Below, piece after piece: positions 26,527 to 35,056 of a DNA stretch of 64,000 nt. The translations under genes and the position numbers were made by a program. This stretch comes from Rhodothermales bacterium (GTDB lineage: Bacteria; Bacteroidota; Rhodothermia; Rhodothermales; VXPQ01). The stretch is taken from the NCBI GenBank assembly GCA_022825385.1, contig JAJDWX010000049.1, forward strand, positions 46,149 through 110,148, in the 5' to 3' direction. Position 1 is the stretch's first letter. Every line of letters starts with the position of its first letter. Below the pieces are notes generated by a model, which saw nothing but the letters and a program-made list of their open reading frames with translations, was not told the DNA's origin and did not search any database.

Positions 26527-29500
26527 ATGTTCATCCCGTATTGTTTCGCCATGCCTTGTATCGTCCGCCGTTTTCGCCGGTTCGTTCCGGCGCCGACCGC
26601 GTTTTTCCTCGTTGTTTTTTCCGCCTGCGGTCCCGCGGGCGATACCGACGGCGAGCGGGCCGTCGCTGCTCCGGATACGCTGTCCTTCGTTTTTGCGTCC
26701 GAACCGCCGATTGAGGCGGATCCCGCCGAAACCGCCGCGAAGGCGCGGGAAATCGCCGCGTCCGTCGATGCGGCCCCCGCAGCGGGGCTTGAGCTTTCCC
26801 TGTACGCCACGGAAGACCTGATCGAAGATCCTGTCGCCATCGACGTAGCGAACACCGGCGAGGTGCTGGTGACAAGGTCCAGCCGCACGATGGGCTTGCT
26901 GGACATACGACAACACCCGGACTGGCGCCTCGAAGGGCTTGCCATGCAGACGGCGCACGATTTCGAAGCCTTTCTGAAGCGGGTCATGGCCCCGGAGGCA
27001 AGCGACGAGAACGCCTGGATGCCAGACCTCAACGAAGACGGATCCCGGGACTGGCGCGATATCGCCGTGGTCAAGGAGCGGCTCTATCGCCTGGAGGATA
27101 GCGATGCGGACGGCGTAGCGGATCGGGCGCATGCGCTGGTTTCCGGGTTTAATACGCCGGTTTCGGATATTCTCGGCGGGCTGATGGCGCACGACAACGA
27201 TATCTATCTGGGCGCGGCGCCGGGCGTGTACCGGCTGGCGAACGCATTGGGGAATCCCGCGCCGAGCGCTGCGGACGTAACGACGCTCGCCTGGGGATTC
27301 AATGTGCATCCCGGATTTTCCGGCCATGGCGTGTCCGGCGTGGTTATGGGACCGGAAGGACGCATTTACTGGGGCGTCGGCGATATGGGCCTGAGCCTTG
27401 CGTCGCAGGAAGGGGAATCTATCCACTATCCGCATCAGGGCGCCATTCTCCGGGCTTTTCCCGACGGGTCCGGGCTGGAGTGGTTTGCCCGCGGACTGCG
27501 CAATACGCACGAATTTGCTTTCGATTCGCGCGGCAACCTGATCAGCGTGGACAACGACGGGGATCACCCGAACGAAAGCGAGCGGCTCGTATACCTTGTC
27601 GAGGGCTCCGACAGCGGTTGGCGGACGCACTGGCAGTTCGGAAAATATCATCAGGAAACGAACAATCCCTACAAGGCCTGGATGGACGAGGGGATGTATT
27701 TGCCGCATTTCGAGGGGCAGCCGGCCTTTATTACGCCCCCGATTATGAATTACCATGACGGCCCGACGGGTATCGTATACAATCCGGGCACGGCCCTCAG
27801 CGAAGATTGGCGCGACCGGTTTTTCATGTCCGAGTACACCGGTTCTGCCTTCCGGTCGAATATTCATGCGTTTCGCCTTGCGCCGAAAGGGGCGGGTTTC
27901 GAGCTTGCGGAAGAAGACGTCGCCGTAAAAAGCGTACTGGCTACCGGGCTGGCGTTTGGCCCGGACGGCGCTTTGTATTTCACGGACTGGATCGATGGAT
28001 GGCGCTCCAAGGGCGCCGGGCGCGTCTGGAAACTGGCTGCCGCCGAGCCGGACGAAATGCGGCAGGAGGAGGTGCGTACGCTCCTTGCTACGGAATTCGG
28101 AGCCGTTTCGACGGATGTGTTGTCCCGTTTGCTGGGCGATTCGGACCTGCGGGTGCGGCGAAAGGCGCAGTTCGAACTGGCGCGCCGGGGGGATGCGGAA
28201 ACGCTTTTGCAAGCCGTTCGGCAGACGGAAACGCTCCTGGCCCGCATCCATGGGGTATGGGGTTTGTGGCAATTGGCGTTGCGGGACGCCGATCAGGCCG
28301 CGCCGCTGGCCCGTTTGCTTGACGATCCGGACCCGGAAATGCGCGCGCAGGCGGCGAAGGTTCTGGGCGACGCGCGCTATGCGGCGGCGGGCGATGCGCT
28401 GGTTCCGTTATTGTCCGACGAATCCGACCGGGTGCGTTTCTTTGCGGCGGAGGCGCTGGGGCGCATGGCCCACCGGCCTGCGCTGGACGGGTTGATTGCG
28501 CTGCTGGAGGAAGCCAACGGACAGGATGTGTACCTGCGCCATGCAGGTTCGCTGGCGCTGGCGCGGATCGGGGACGCCGAGGCGCTTACCGACCTCTTGG
28601 GACATGCTTCCGCCGCGGTGCGTATCGGGGCGGTGCTTGCGCTGCGCCGGATGCGGCACGAAGGGGTTTCGACGTTTCTTGCCGACCCCGACGAAAGGGT
28701 GGCGACCGAGGCGGCGCGCGCCATCAACGACGATGGCGGCATTCCCGCGGCGCTTCCCGCATTGGCCGCCTTGCTGGATGTGACCGACTTTGAGAACGAG
28801 CCGCTTTTGCGTCGCGCTGTCAGCGCCAACCTGCGGGTGGGCGGCGATGCGGAGGCGGAGCGCCTGGCGGCCTACGCCGCGCGCGCCGCCGCGCCTGCGG
28901 CCATGCGGGCGGAAGCGGTTGCGGCCCTGGGGGTTTGGGCGGAGCCGTCTACGCTTGATCGGGTGGACGGCGCGTATCTTGGTCCGGCGTCGCGTCCGGC
29001 GACGGCTGCGCGGGAAGCGGTTGCGCCGCTCGTCGAAACGTTGCTTGCGGATGCAAGCGCAACGGTGCGCGAAGCCGCGGTGGTTGCGGCTGTTCGCCTG
29101 CATGTCGATGGGATGGGCGCCTTGCTTGCGGATCGGTTGAACAGGGACGATGCGGAAGAAGTCCGCTCGGCGGCCCTGAAGGCGCTTTTTGCCCGGTCGG
29201 ATGCGGATCATGCCGCCGCCCTGCGCCGCGCGCTGGCGGATTCGAGCGCCGAAGTGCGCATGCTGGCGCTCGAACTGGTTACCGAGGCTGATTTGAGCAA
29301 CGACGCCGTGGCGTCCGTGCTTGGCGACGCGCTGCGGCAGGGCGGGACGCCCGAGCAGCAAAGCGCGCTGGCCACACTAAGCGGGCTGCCTTCTGCGCAG
29401 ACAGACGCCGTCCTGGGCGAATTGCTGGACCGCCTCGAAAGCGGAGCCGCCGCGCCGGAAATCCGCCTGGATATTCTGGAAGCCGCGGAGGGGGCCGGGT

Positions 29501-29853
29501 CCGCCGCCCTGAAAGCGCGGGCGCAGGCCTGGCGAGATGCGAATCCGCCGTTTGCCGCGGCCCGCTACGGAGGAAACCGGCGGCGGGGTCGCCAGGTTTT
29601 TCTGGGGAACGCCGCCGGGGAATGCACCCGCTGCCATGCGACGAGCGGGCAAGATGGCGTGGGACCGTCTCTTGCCGGGATCGGATCGCAGTTGAGTCGG
29701 CAGCAGTTGCTTGAATCCCTTGTGGACCCGGCGGCGCGCATTGCGCCGGGCTTTGGCGCCGCCGGAGGGCCTTCCGCCATGCCCGACATGTCCGTCTTGC
29801 TTTCGGAGCGGGAAATCCGGGACTTGGTGGAATTTATGGCTTCGATACGGTAG
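26527..29853 (+). CDS. Dehydrogenase-like propeller lipoprotein with HEAT repeats and cytochrome c domain
   Basis: 1108 residues. It has a probable lipoprotein signal (VVFSAC, Cys34 from the ATG at 26527; an ATG at 26551 also fits). About 75-500 is a TIGR02604-like beta-propeller (GVVMGPEGRIYWGVGDMG, RGLRNTHEFAFDSRGN, DGALYFTDW). About 500-1010 are HEAT-like repeats. The C-terminus is a cytochrome c domain with CTRCH at 1033-1037 (TIGR02603-like) and Met residues in SAMPDMSV as a possible sixth ligand. This is the full three-part architecture, unlike the haem-less relative at 7820-10429. Probably a periplasmic electron-transferring oxidase; substrate unknown. Confidence 0.82.
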   Translation: MFIPYCFAMPCIVRRFRRFVPAPTAFFLVVFSACGPAGDTDGERAVAAPDTLSFVFASEPPIEADPAETAAKAREIAASVDAAPAAGLELSLYATEDLIEDPVAIDVANTGEVLVTRSSRTMGLLDIRQHPDWRLEGLAMQTAHDFEAFLKRVMAPEASDENAWMPDLNEDGSRDWRDIAVVKERLYRLEDSDADGVADRAHALVSGFNTPVSDILGGLMAHDNDIYLGAAPGVYRLANALGNPAPSAADVTTLAWGFNVHPGFSGHGVSGVVMGPEGRIYWGVGDMGLSLASQEGESIHYPHQGAILRAFPDGSGLEWFARGLRNTHEFAFDSRGNLISVDNDGDHPNESERLVYLVEGSDSGWRTHWQFGKYHQETNNPYKAWMDEGMYLPHFEGQPAFITPPIMNYHDGPTGIVYNPGTALSEDWRDRFFMSEYTGSAFRSNIHAFRLAPKGAGFELAEEDVAVKSVLATGLAFGPDGALYFTDWIDGWRSKGAGRVWKLAAAEPDEMRQEEVRTLLATEFGAVSTDVLSRLLGDSDLRVRRKAQFELARRGDAETLLQAVRQTETLLARIHGVWGLWQLALRDADQAAPLARLLDDPDPEMRAQAAKVLGDARYAAAGDALVPLLSDESDRVRFFAAEALGRMAHRPALDGLIALLEEANGQDVYLRHAGSLALARIGDAEALTDLLGHASAAVRIGAVLALRRMRHEGVSTFLADPDERVATEAARAINDDGGIPAALPALAALLDVTDFENEPLLRRAVSANLRVGGDAEAERLAAYAARAAAPAAMRAEAVAALGVWAEPSTLDRVDGAYLGPASRPATAAREAVAPLVETLLADASATVREAAVVAAVRLHVDGMGALLADRLNRDDAEEVRSAALKALFARSDADHAAALRRALADSSAEVRMLALELVTEADLSNDAVASVLGDALRQGGTPEQQSALATLSGLPSAQTDAVLGELLDRLESGAAAPEIRLDILEAAEGAGSAALKARAQAWRDANPPFAAARYGGNRRRGRQVFLGNAAGECTRCHATSGQDGVGPSLAGIGSQLSRQQLLESLVDPAARIAPGFGAAGGPSAMPDMSVLLSEREIRDLVEFMASIR

Positions 29854-29905
29854 CCCTGTTTGCGAGACCGGAAAAAATAATGCGACGTCCATCCACTCCA
29901 TAGCC

Positions 29906-30577
29906 ATGAACCGTTCCGCCACATTCCGCATCGCCCTGGTTTATCTGCTTGGCGTGGCGTTTGCCGCCGCTTCACCGGCCTCTGCGCAGAATCAGTGGGA
30001 AGAGGCTATTCGGGCTTTCGAGCGCATGGACGAGACGGACCCGCCGCCGGAAGGCGCCGTGCTTTTTGCGGGCAGTTCGTCCATTCGGATGTGGTCTACG
30101 CTGGCGGAGGATTTTCCCGACGAGCCGGTTATCAATAGAGGGTTCGGGGGGTCGCAGACGTCGGACCTGATTCACTTTGCGGGCCGGATCGTTACGCCCT
30201 ACGGGCCGCGTCTTATCCTGGTGTACGAAGGGGACAACGACATGGCCGCGGGCAAAACAGCCGAACAGGTCTTTACGGACTACCGCCGCTTCGTTTCCCT
30301 CGTGCGCAATCAGCTTCCGGATACCCGCATCGCGTTCATCGCCATCAAGCCGAGCCTGGCCCGCCGTTCGCTCATGGACGAGATGCGCAAGGCGAACGAA
30401 TTGGTCGAGGCGTACGCCGCCGCCCGCGACCACCTTGATTACATCGACGTTTTTACGCCGATGCTGGGCGAGGACGGCGAACCGTCGCCGCACATTTTTC
30501 TGGAAGACGGCTTGCACATGAACGCGGCGGGCTACGCTATCTGGACGCAGGCAATCCGTCCGTATCTCGCAGAATAG
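29906..30577 (+). CDS. Secreted SGNH/GDSL-family hydrolase
   Basis: 223 residues from the ATG at 29906, which gives a signal peptide ending at PASAQ. SGNH blocks are visible: FAGSSSIRMW (block I, nucleophile Ser), NRGFGGSQTSDL (block II Gly), YEGDNDMAAG (block III Asn) and EDGLHMNAAGY (block V Asp-x-x-His). These enzymes are esterases or lipases, often removing acetyl groups from sugars or cell wall. Same strand as the haem-c gene, 52 bp downstream. Confidence 0.85.
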   Translation: MNRSATFRIALVYLLGVAFAAASPASAQNQWEEAIRAFERMDETDPPPEGAVLFAGSSSIRMWSTLAEDFPDEPVINRGFGGSQTSDLIHFAGRIVTPYGPRLILVYEGDNDMAAGKTAEQVFTDYRRFVSLVRNQLPDTRIAFIAIKPSLARRSLMDEMRKANELVEAYAAARDHLDYIDVFTPMLGEDGEPSPHIFLEDGLHMNAAGYAIWTQAIRPYLAE

Positions 30578-30592
30578 CGGGCGTTCGCCGGC

Positions 30593-30982
30593 CTACGATC
30601 CGCCGAAGAATGCGAACGTCACCACATTTCCGGCGGGTTCGCGCACGGTCACCTCGTCGGCTCCGTAGAAGGTGTTTCTGCGGGGAATGACCCGCTCCGC
30701 GTCCGCCAGCGCCTCGTCGATGGCGTCCAGTTCTTCCAGCGTACTCGTTTTGACGAACAGCGCGTTGCCTCCGAGGGGCGTATCGACCAGTTCCGGCACA
30801 TCCTTCCGGACGCTCTCCAGGGTCTGATACATCACTTCGATCGGGCCGTTCGTCAGGATAACGAATCCGAGGCGCGCTGCTTCGTTCACCTCCGCAGTGA
30901 TGGTAAATCCGAGGCGGTCCACCCAAAAGGGCAGTACCGGCTCGATGGCTTCGACGAGAATGTTCGGCGTAAGCGATTTCAT
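30593..30982 (-). CDS. VOC-superfamily (glyoxalase/bleomycin-resistance-like) protein
   Basis: 129 residues of a vicinal-oxygen-chelate fold. It starts LTPNILVEAIEPVLPFWVDRLGFT, where VOC proteins have their first beta-alpha unit, and ends with EVTVREPAGNVVTFAFFG, the last metal-site strand. The usual first-strand His ligand is not evident, so metal binding is uncertain. Substrate unknown. Confidence 0.75.
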   Translation of the reverse strand: MKSLTPNILVEAIEPVLPFWVDRLGFTITAEVNEAARLGFVILTNGPIEVMYQTLESVRKDVPELVDTPLGGNALFVKTSTLEELDAIDEALADAERVIPRRNTFYGADEVTVREPAGNVVTFAFFGGS

Positions 30983-31230
30983 GGCGACAAGGTTTGGTTT
31001 CGACCGCAGGAAAAATCAGCGTATTCCAAGATACGCCAGAGAAAAATGGCCGCCTGCAAAAAAATTTGCTCCGGGAGGTCATATTCGGACGCTTTTTGTG
31101 TCTTAAGGCGCAGAAACGGGGAAAGACTCCGTAATGGAACCGCTTCCCGGGGCGCAAAACCGAATCAGGTCTTTGCGCCGGACCGGAAGCCGGTTCGCTT
31201 TATCTCAAAACCTTATTGCGAGGTGACGTC
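30983..31230. other. Upstream region of the peptide cluster
   Basis: No gene is seen. ATCAGCGTATTCC (31015-31027) resembles the outer end of the MITE-like repeat. A small hairpin ACCGG-AAG-CCGGT is at 31182-31194. I could not pick out a convincing promoter for the cluster. Confidence 0.4.
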
Positions 31231-31422
31231 ATGAGAATACTCTCAGCAGAAGAAATGCAAATTACGGGCGGCGGCAACGAAGGCTGCGGCAAATTGACGG
31301 CGTATATCGTCGCCGGGTGCGGCGTGTACGGCAGCATTGTCGGATACTTCCGGGGCGGCTGGTCCCAGGCCTGGGTTACGGGCCGACGGTACGCCAGGGC
31401 TTGCCGCAAGTTCTGCAGTTAG
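31231..31422 (+). CDS. Double-glycine-leader precursor peptide A (four-Cys core)
   Basis: 63 residues from the ATG at 31231, with AGGTGA just upstream. A TTG at 31216 could add five residues but breaks the leader match. The leader MRILSAEEMQITGGG is 15 residues and fits the pattern M-[KR]-x-L-x4-M-x4-GG shared by all three precursors of this cluster. The core is 48 residues, Gly-, aromatic- and Arg-rich, with Cys at core positions 4, 15, 43 and 47. Export and cleavage after GG by the PCAT at 35581 is expected. The paired Cys and the thioredoxin-like gene suggest disulfides. A bacteriocin or glycocin-like peptide is the best guess. Confidence 0.78.
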   Translation: MRILSAEEMQITGGGNEGCGKLTAYIVAGCGVYGSIVGYFRGGWSQAWVTGRRYARACRKFCS

Positions 31423-31538
31423 CGGTCGAGCGCATGCATTCTTGCTGCGCAAGCGAAGAAACGACGGCGGCGGTTCGTCGGGACTATTTCCAGAGGCACT
31501 GAAAGCCGGTCGTCCGGCGGCATTCGTGGAGGATGGAT

Positions 31539-33752
31539 ATGGATTTGCAAGACGTCAAGCGGGCATTCGCTCGCGCTATGGAGGAACATTCGGGAGAAAG
31601 CGTCTGCGTGGCGGCTCTGCTTCGCCATCACGGCGTAGACGGCGAGGAGGTTTATGTTTCCGGCGAATCCATGCTGGATCTGTACGGCGCGCTTGCGGAC
31701 GCCGGTCTGGACGTGCGCGGGTACGAAGGCACGCTGAGCGGCCTGCGAGCGCTTGAGGCGCCGGGCATCCTGCATTGGGAAGACGAAGAGAAGGAGGGGG
31801 AAGGCCGGTTCGTGGTGTATTACGGTTTTCGCGCCGGAAAATACGTCATAGGAGACCCGCGTCGCGGCGTCCGTCGCATGGCGCCGCCGGACCTGGTTCG
31901 TTGCTGGCGTTCGCGCATGTTGCTCTATGCCGACGGGCCCGCGCGGGTCGCCCCGGCGTCCGCCGCCGCGGAGCGGTATCGTTGTTTCGACGTGGAAGCG
32001 GTCGGCATGGGCAACGAGCGCGTGCTGGTTCGTTCGCGACGCACAGGCGCGGTCAGGGTATTGCGCGCACTGGAAGCGCAGCAGCTGTTTCGCGCCGACA
32101 GGTTTCGGAGCCTGGCCGCGCACGAACACCGGATCCGTCGGGATTTCGCCGGTAGCGCGGCGGAGGCCGTGGATTCCGAAACGTGGCGCGCATGGGCCGA
32201 ATCCGGGTTGCTGACGTCGGAATCCGCCGTACGGCAGGAAGCGATGCGCTACGCGGCGGGCGGTACGGATTTTCCTGAAGAGCAGGGCCATATATCTTCC
32301 ATCGGCATTCCGACGCGCCATCGCATGGGCAGCGTGCTTGCCGCCCTTCGATCCTGGCGCGAGCATGCGTCCAGGCATGGGCGATCTGTGCGTTTCGTCG
32401 TGGCGGACAGTTCGGGGCCGGCGGAGCAGGCGCGGCTCGCAACGGCGCTCAGGGCCTTGCGAAACGATATCGGCGCCCGCGTGGAATATCTGGACGAAGC
32501 CTGGCGAGCGACCGTAATGCGCACGTTGGCGGACGAGACCGGTTGCAACCCGGACGTGTTGCGTTTTGCGCTTTGCGGGAGCGAAGCGTGCAGCACGAAT
32601 TACGGAGCGAACCGGAATGCGTTGCTGCTGGCTACGGCGGGGGAGCTTTCCATGCAGGTGGACGACGACGTCAGCCCTCCCTTGTTCAAGGCGCCGGGGG
32701 CGCGATCTGGCATTGCGCTTTCTTCGGAAGCGGATCCCAATGAGTACTGGTTCGGCGCATGCGACTGGGAGCAGGCAGAGGAGGCGGATTTCGTCGGAAT
32801 GCACGAATCGCTGCTTGGGCGTTCGGTTGCGCGGTTGCTGGAGGAGTCTGGTTGGGACGACATGGTCATAGACGATGCGCAGCCTGCGCTCCTGCGGCGT
32901 TTGCCGAACGGCTCTGTGGGGCTAACCTTCGTCGGGCATGCGGGAGACGCGGGGACATCGTCGAATGCGGCGAGGCTGTTTGTCGAGGGGGCTTCTCTGG
33001 GTCGGTTGATTCGGGTCGGTTATCCGGAAGGCATGCGCACCCGCGAGGTGGGACGCGCCGTGGCGCGTCCCACCATCGGCGACGGGTTGTTTTGCCTGGG
33101 GATGAACATGGGCCTGGATAATCGGGAGCTGCTTCCCCCGTTTATGCCTGCGGGCCGCAACGAGGATGGCGTATTCAGCACAACGCTGGACGCCGTTTTT
33201 CCGTCGCTCTTGCGGGGATTTTGCGGGGCATACGTCATTGGGCATCGCCCCGAGGAAGAACGCGCGCCGTTTCCGGCGGAGATTGGCTTCGAGGGTTTCA
33301 GGGTCAACGATATACTCGCGGCCCTGATTGCGGAATGGGGCGCTTCGCAGTCCGACGCGCTTCCGCGCAGGCTGTACGACCTCGGGAAACATCTCGCATC
33401 GTACGCCTCGCTTGATCAAGCCGATTTCAACAGTGCGTGCCGGGGCGCCGTAGAGCGGTCCACGGGGATGTCGATGCTCCATATCGAGCATGCCTTGTCG
33501 GGTCCCGCCGGATCCATTCCGCCCATGCGAGCGGATTTGAGGCGGTTTGCGGATACGCTGGAGCAATTCGTAACGCAGCAAGAATGCAATGCGCCGGTCG
33601 ATTTGGCCGGCGGCGTCGACGAACGCAGGTCGCGCTTGCGCGATCTGGTCGGCGCCTATGGAACACTCGTCAAACACTGGCTCGACATTGTGTTGTGCGC
33701 CCGGGAGATGCGGATGGACGAAGCGGTCGTTCTGCGCATGGGGGCGTTTTGA
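31539..33752 (+). CDS. Dead C39-like domain fused to a glycosyltransferase-like domain
   Basis: 737 residues. GGAGG at 31528-31532 abuts the ATG at 31533 but sits 6 nt before the ATG at 31539, so I choose 31539. Residues ~1-130 align with the C39 peptidase of the PCAT at 35581: LRALEAPGILH against LRSLDAPAVLH, and GKYVIGDPRRGV against GRFLIGDPETGI. The catalytic Cys aligns with G19 and the His with R90; only the Asp (D106) remains. Residues ~250 onward read like a GT-A nucleotide-sugar transferase: IGIPTRHRMGSVLAAL, VRFVVADSSG, NYGANRNALLLATAGEL and a DxD-like DDD at 375-377. Inferred role: binds double-Gly leaders and glycosylates the core. A purely structural or immunity role cannot be excluded. 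Confidence 0.65.
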   Translation: MDLQDVKRAFARAMEEHSGESVCVAALLRHHGVDGEEVYVSGESMLDLYGALADAGLDVRGYEGTLSGLRALEAPGILHWEDEEKEGEGRFVVYYGFRAGKYVIGDPRRGVRRMAPPDLVRCWRSRMLLYADGPARVAPASAAAERYRCFDVEAVGMGNERVLVRSRRTGAVRVLRALEAQQLFRADRFRSLAAHEHRIRRDFAGSAAEAVDSETWRAWAESGLLTSESAVRQEAMRYAAGGTDFPEEQGHISSIGIPTRHRMGSVLAALRSWREHASRHGRSVRFVVADSSGPAEQARLATALRALRNDIGARVEYLDEAWRATVMRTLADETGCNPDVLRFALCGSEACSTNYGANRNALLLATAGELSMQVDDDVSPPLFKAPGARSGIALSSEADPNEYWFGACDWEQAEEADFVGMHESLLGRSVARLLEESGWDDMVIDDAQPALLRRLPNGSVGLTFVGHAGDAGTSSNAARLFVEGASLGRLIRVGYPEGMRTREVGRAVARPTIGDGLFCLGMNMGLDNRELLPPFMPAGRNEDGVFSTTLDAVFPSLLRGFCGAYVIGHRPEEERAPFPAEIGFEGFRVNDILAALIAEWGASQSDALPRRLYDLGKHLASYASLDQADFNSACRGAVERSTGMSMLHIEHALSGPAGSIPPMRADLRRFADTLEQFVTQQECNAPVDLAGGVDERRSRLRDLVGAYGTLVKHWLDIVLCAREMRMDEAVVLRMGAF

Positions 33753-33801
33753 CGCGGTCGAGCCGGCGCTATTTCAAAACCCTTTTAACCAACGAAGAAC
33801 C

Positions 33802-34026
33802 ATGAAAACACTAACCATCGAGCAAATGCATCGCACGAGCGGCGGTTGCAAAAGCATTGGAGCAAGAATCGGCGTGATGTACGCGTCATCCATGAGCGCA
33901 GGCATGATCGTCGGCGGATTCGCGCTGGGCCTTGCCACGGGCGGCATTGCTACCGTCATTTCCGCCGCGGGAATCGTGGCCGGCGCCGGGGCAGGCTATT
34001 TGATCTGCCGGGCATCGAGGAGCTGA
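33802..34026 (+). CDS. Double-glycine-leader precursor peptide B (Gly-rich hydrophobic core)
   Basis: 74 residues. The leader MKTLTIEQMHRTSGG (15 residues) is followed by a 59-residue core. The core starts with Cys and has a second Cys at position 54; between them is a Gly/Ala-rich hydrophobic stretch with several GxxxG motifs, as in pore-forming class II bacteriocins. A Cys1-Cys54 disulfide would close a large ring. It lies 50 bp after the fusion enzyme gene. Confidence 0.78.
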   Translation: MKTLTIEQMHRTSGGCKSIGARIGVMYASSMSAGMIVGGFALGLATGGIATVISAAGIVAGAGAGYLICRASRS

Positions 34027-34070
34027 CCTGTTCCGCATTCCACCTGAACCCTAAACCCAAGGTGATCGCT

Positions 34071-34238
34071 ATGAAAACCCTGAACGCAATCCGAATGGCC
34101 GCCGTGCTTGGCGGCGCCGGCCGGTGCGACGGCAAACCCGCCCGCGCCCTGCTGGACTTGATCATACGCAATGGTCCAGGTCCGTTTAATCCGCACGGCG
34201 CGAGGTACGCGCTGGCCTATCTGCTGTGCGGCAGCTAA
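34071..34238 (+). CDS. Double-glycine-leader precursor peptide C (two-Cys core)
   Basis: 55 residues. The leader MKTLNAIRMAAVLGG keeps L4, M9 and G14-G15 of the other two leaders but lacks the acidic/Gln pair at 7-8. The 40-residue core has Cys at 4 and 38 around a helix-like stretch, then GPGPFNP. It is 44 bp after precursor B, so B and C may act as a two-peptide system. It is the weakest of the three precursors. Confidence 0.65.
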   Translation: MKTLNAIRMAAVLGGAGRCDGKPARALLDLIIRNGPGPFNPHGARYALAYLLCGS

Positions 34239-34303
34239 AGGAATGGCGGGGGCGGGCGCGTTCCGCATCCGTCCCCGCATTCCCGGCCGTCCTTTTTCCC
34301 ATA

Positions 34304-34331
34304 CGCCGCCGCGCAACGACACGCGGCGGCG
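34304..34331 (+). promoter_or_regulatory. Perfect 10-bp hairpin between precursor and export genes
   Basis: CGCCGCCGCG (34304-34313) pairs exactly with CGCGGCGGCG (34322-34331) around an 8-nt loop, midway between precursor C and the membrane protein gene. No T tract follows. It could act as a partial terminator or RNA-stability element that keeps precursor mRNA more abundant than the export genes. Confidence 0.55.
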
Positions 34332-34369
34332 ATACCCTCCAAAATAAGATATACCAGAGGCCGTTTACA

Positions 34370-35044
34370 ATGACTTATGGAAGCGATCCGGCGCAAGCCG
34401 CGCCCGCCGCCAGCGGGTGGGCCGCTCCGCAGGGCGGCGCGCCCAAAAACAATACCGAAAAATGGATGTTCTGGCTGCTCCTGTTCGGCTATGCGTCGTT
34501 GCACGCGATCACGAGCTGGGTAATCACCGAATATGTGCAGACGGCGCCTGTCGAAGGAGGCGTTCTGCAACTTCCCGAAGCGCGCGGCGCGTTCCGCTGG
34601 ATAGGGTACGCGTCGACCCCGTTCTACGTGCTCGCAAAGGTTGGCTTTACGGCGCTGTGCCTTGCCCTGGGCGCGGCCATTATCTCGTGGAAAGTGCGAT
34701 TTTCCAGGCTTTTTCATGCCGCCATGATGGCGGAAATCGTGTGGGCCGCGGCGGAAGTCGTACGTCTTTTCTGGATGCTCCTTACGCCGGGCATGGACCC
34801 GTTTTTTTACCCTCTTTCCCTGTTGAGCCTTGTGGAAGTCGAGCCGGGTTCTATGTGGGCTGTCCATATCCTGCGGACGCTGAACCTGTTCGAGGCGGCG
34901 TATGTCCTGCTTCTTGCGCGCATGATTCGCCTCTCGACCGAGCAAGCGCCCCAAAACGTCACGCTGCTCGCGGCGGTCTCGTACGGCGGCGTCAAGGCGC
35001 TTTTGATCGCTGCGATCACGTTTATCCTCCTTTCCGTTTTTTGA
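34370..35044 (+). CDS. Multi-pass membrane protein of the peptide cluster
   Basis: 224 residues from the ATG at 34370. A Pro/Ala/Gly-rich cytoplasmic-type N-terminus (~30 residues) precedes about five hydrophobic segments (WMFWLLLFGYASLHAITSWV, VLAKVGFTALCLALGAAII, and others to the C-terminal ALLIAAITFILLSVF). I do not recognise the family; it has a Yip1-like look. Its place between precursors and exporter suggests self-immunity or assembly with the transporter, both inferred. Confidence 0.7.
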   Translation: MTYGSDPAQAAPAASGWAAPQGGAPKNNTEKWMFWLLLFGYASLHAITSWVITEYVQTAPVEGGVLQLPEARGAFRWIGYASTPFYVLAKVGFTALCLALGAAIISWKVRFSRLFHAAMMAEIVWAAAEVVRLFWMLLTPGMDPFFYPLSLLSLVEVEPGSMWAVHILRTLNLFEAAYVLLLARMIRLSTEQAPQNVTLLAAVSYGGVKALLIAAITFILLSVF

Positions 35045-35056
35045 CAGGAGCGCGCC

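Noticed and set aside
34071..34238. Precursor C as a chance ORF
   Set aside because: Considered because it lacks the acidic/Gln pair in the leader, but the exact 15-residue spacing, L4, M9, GG and flanking Cys match the other two precursors, so it was kept with lower confidence.
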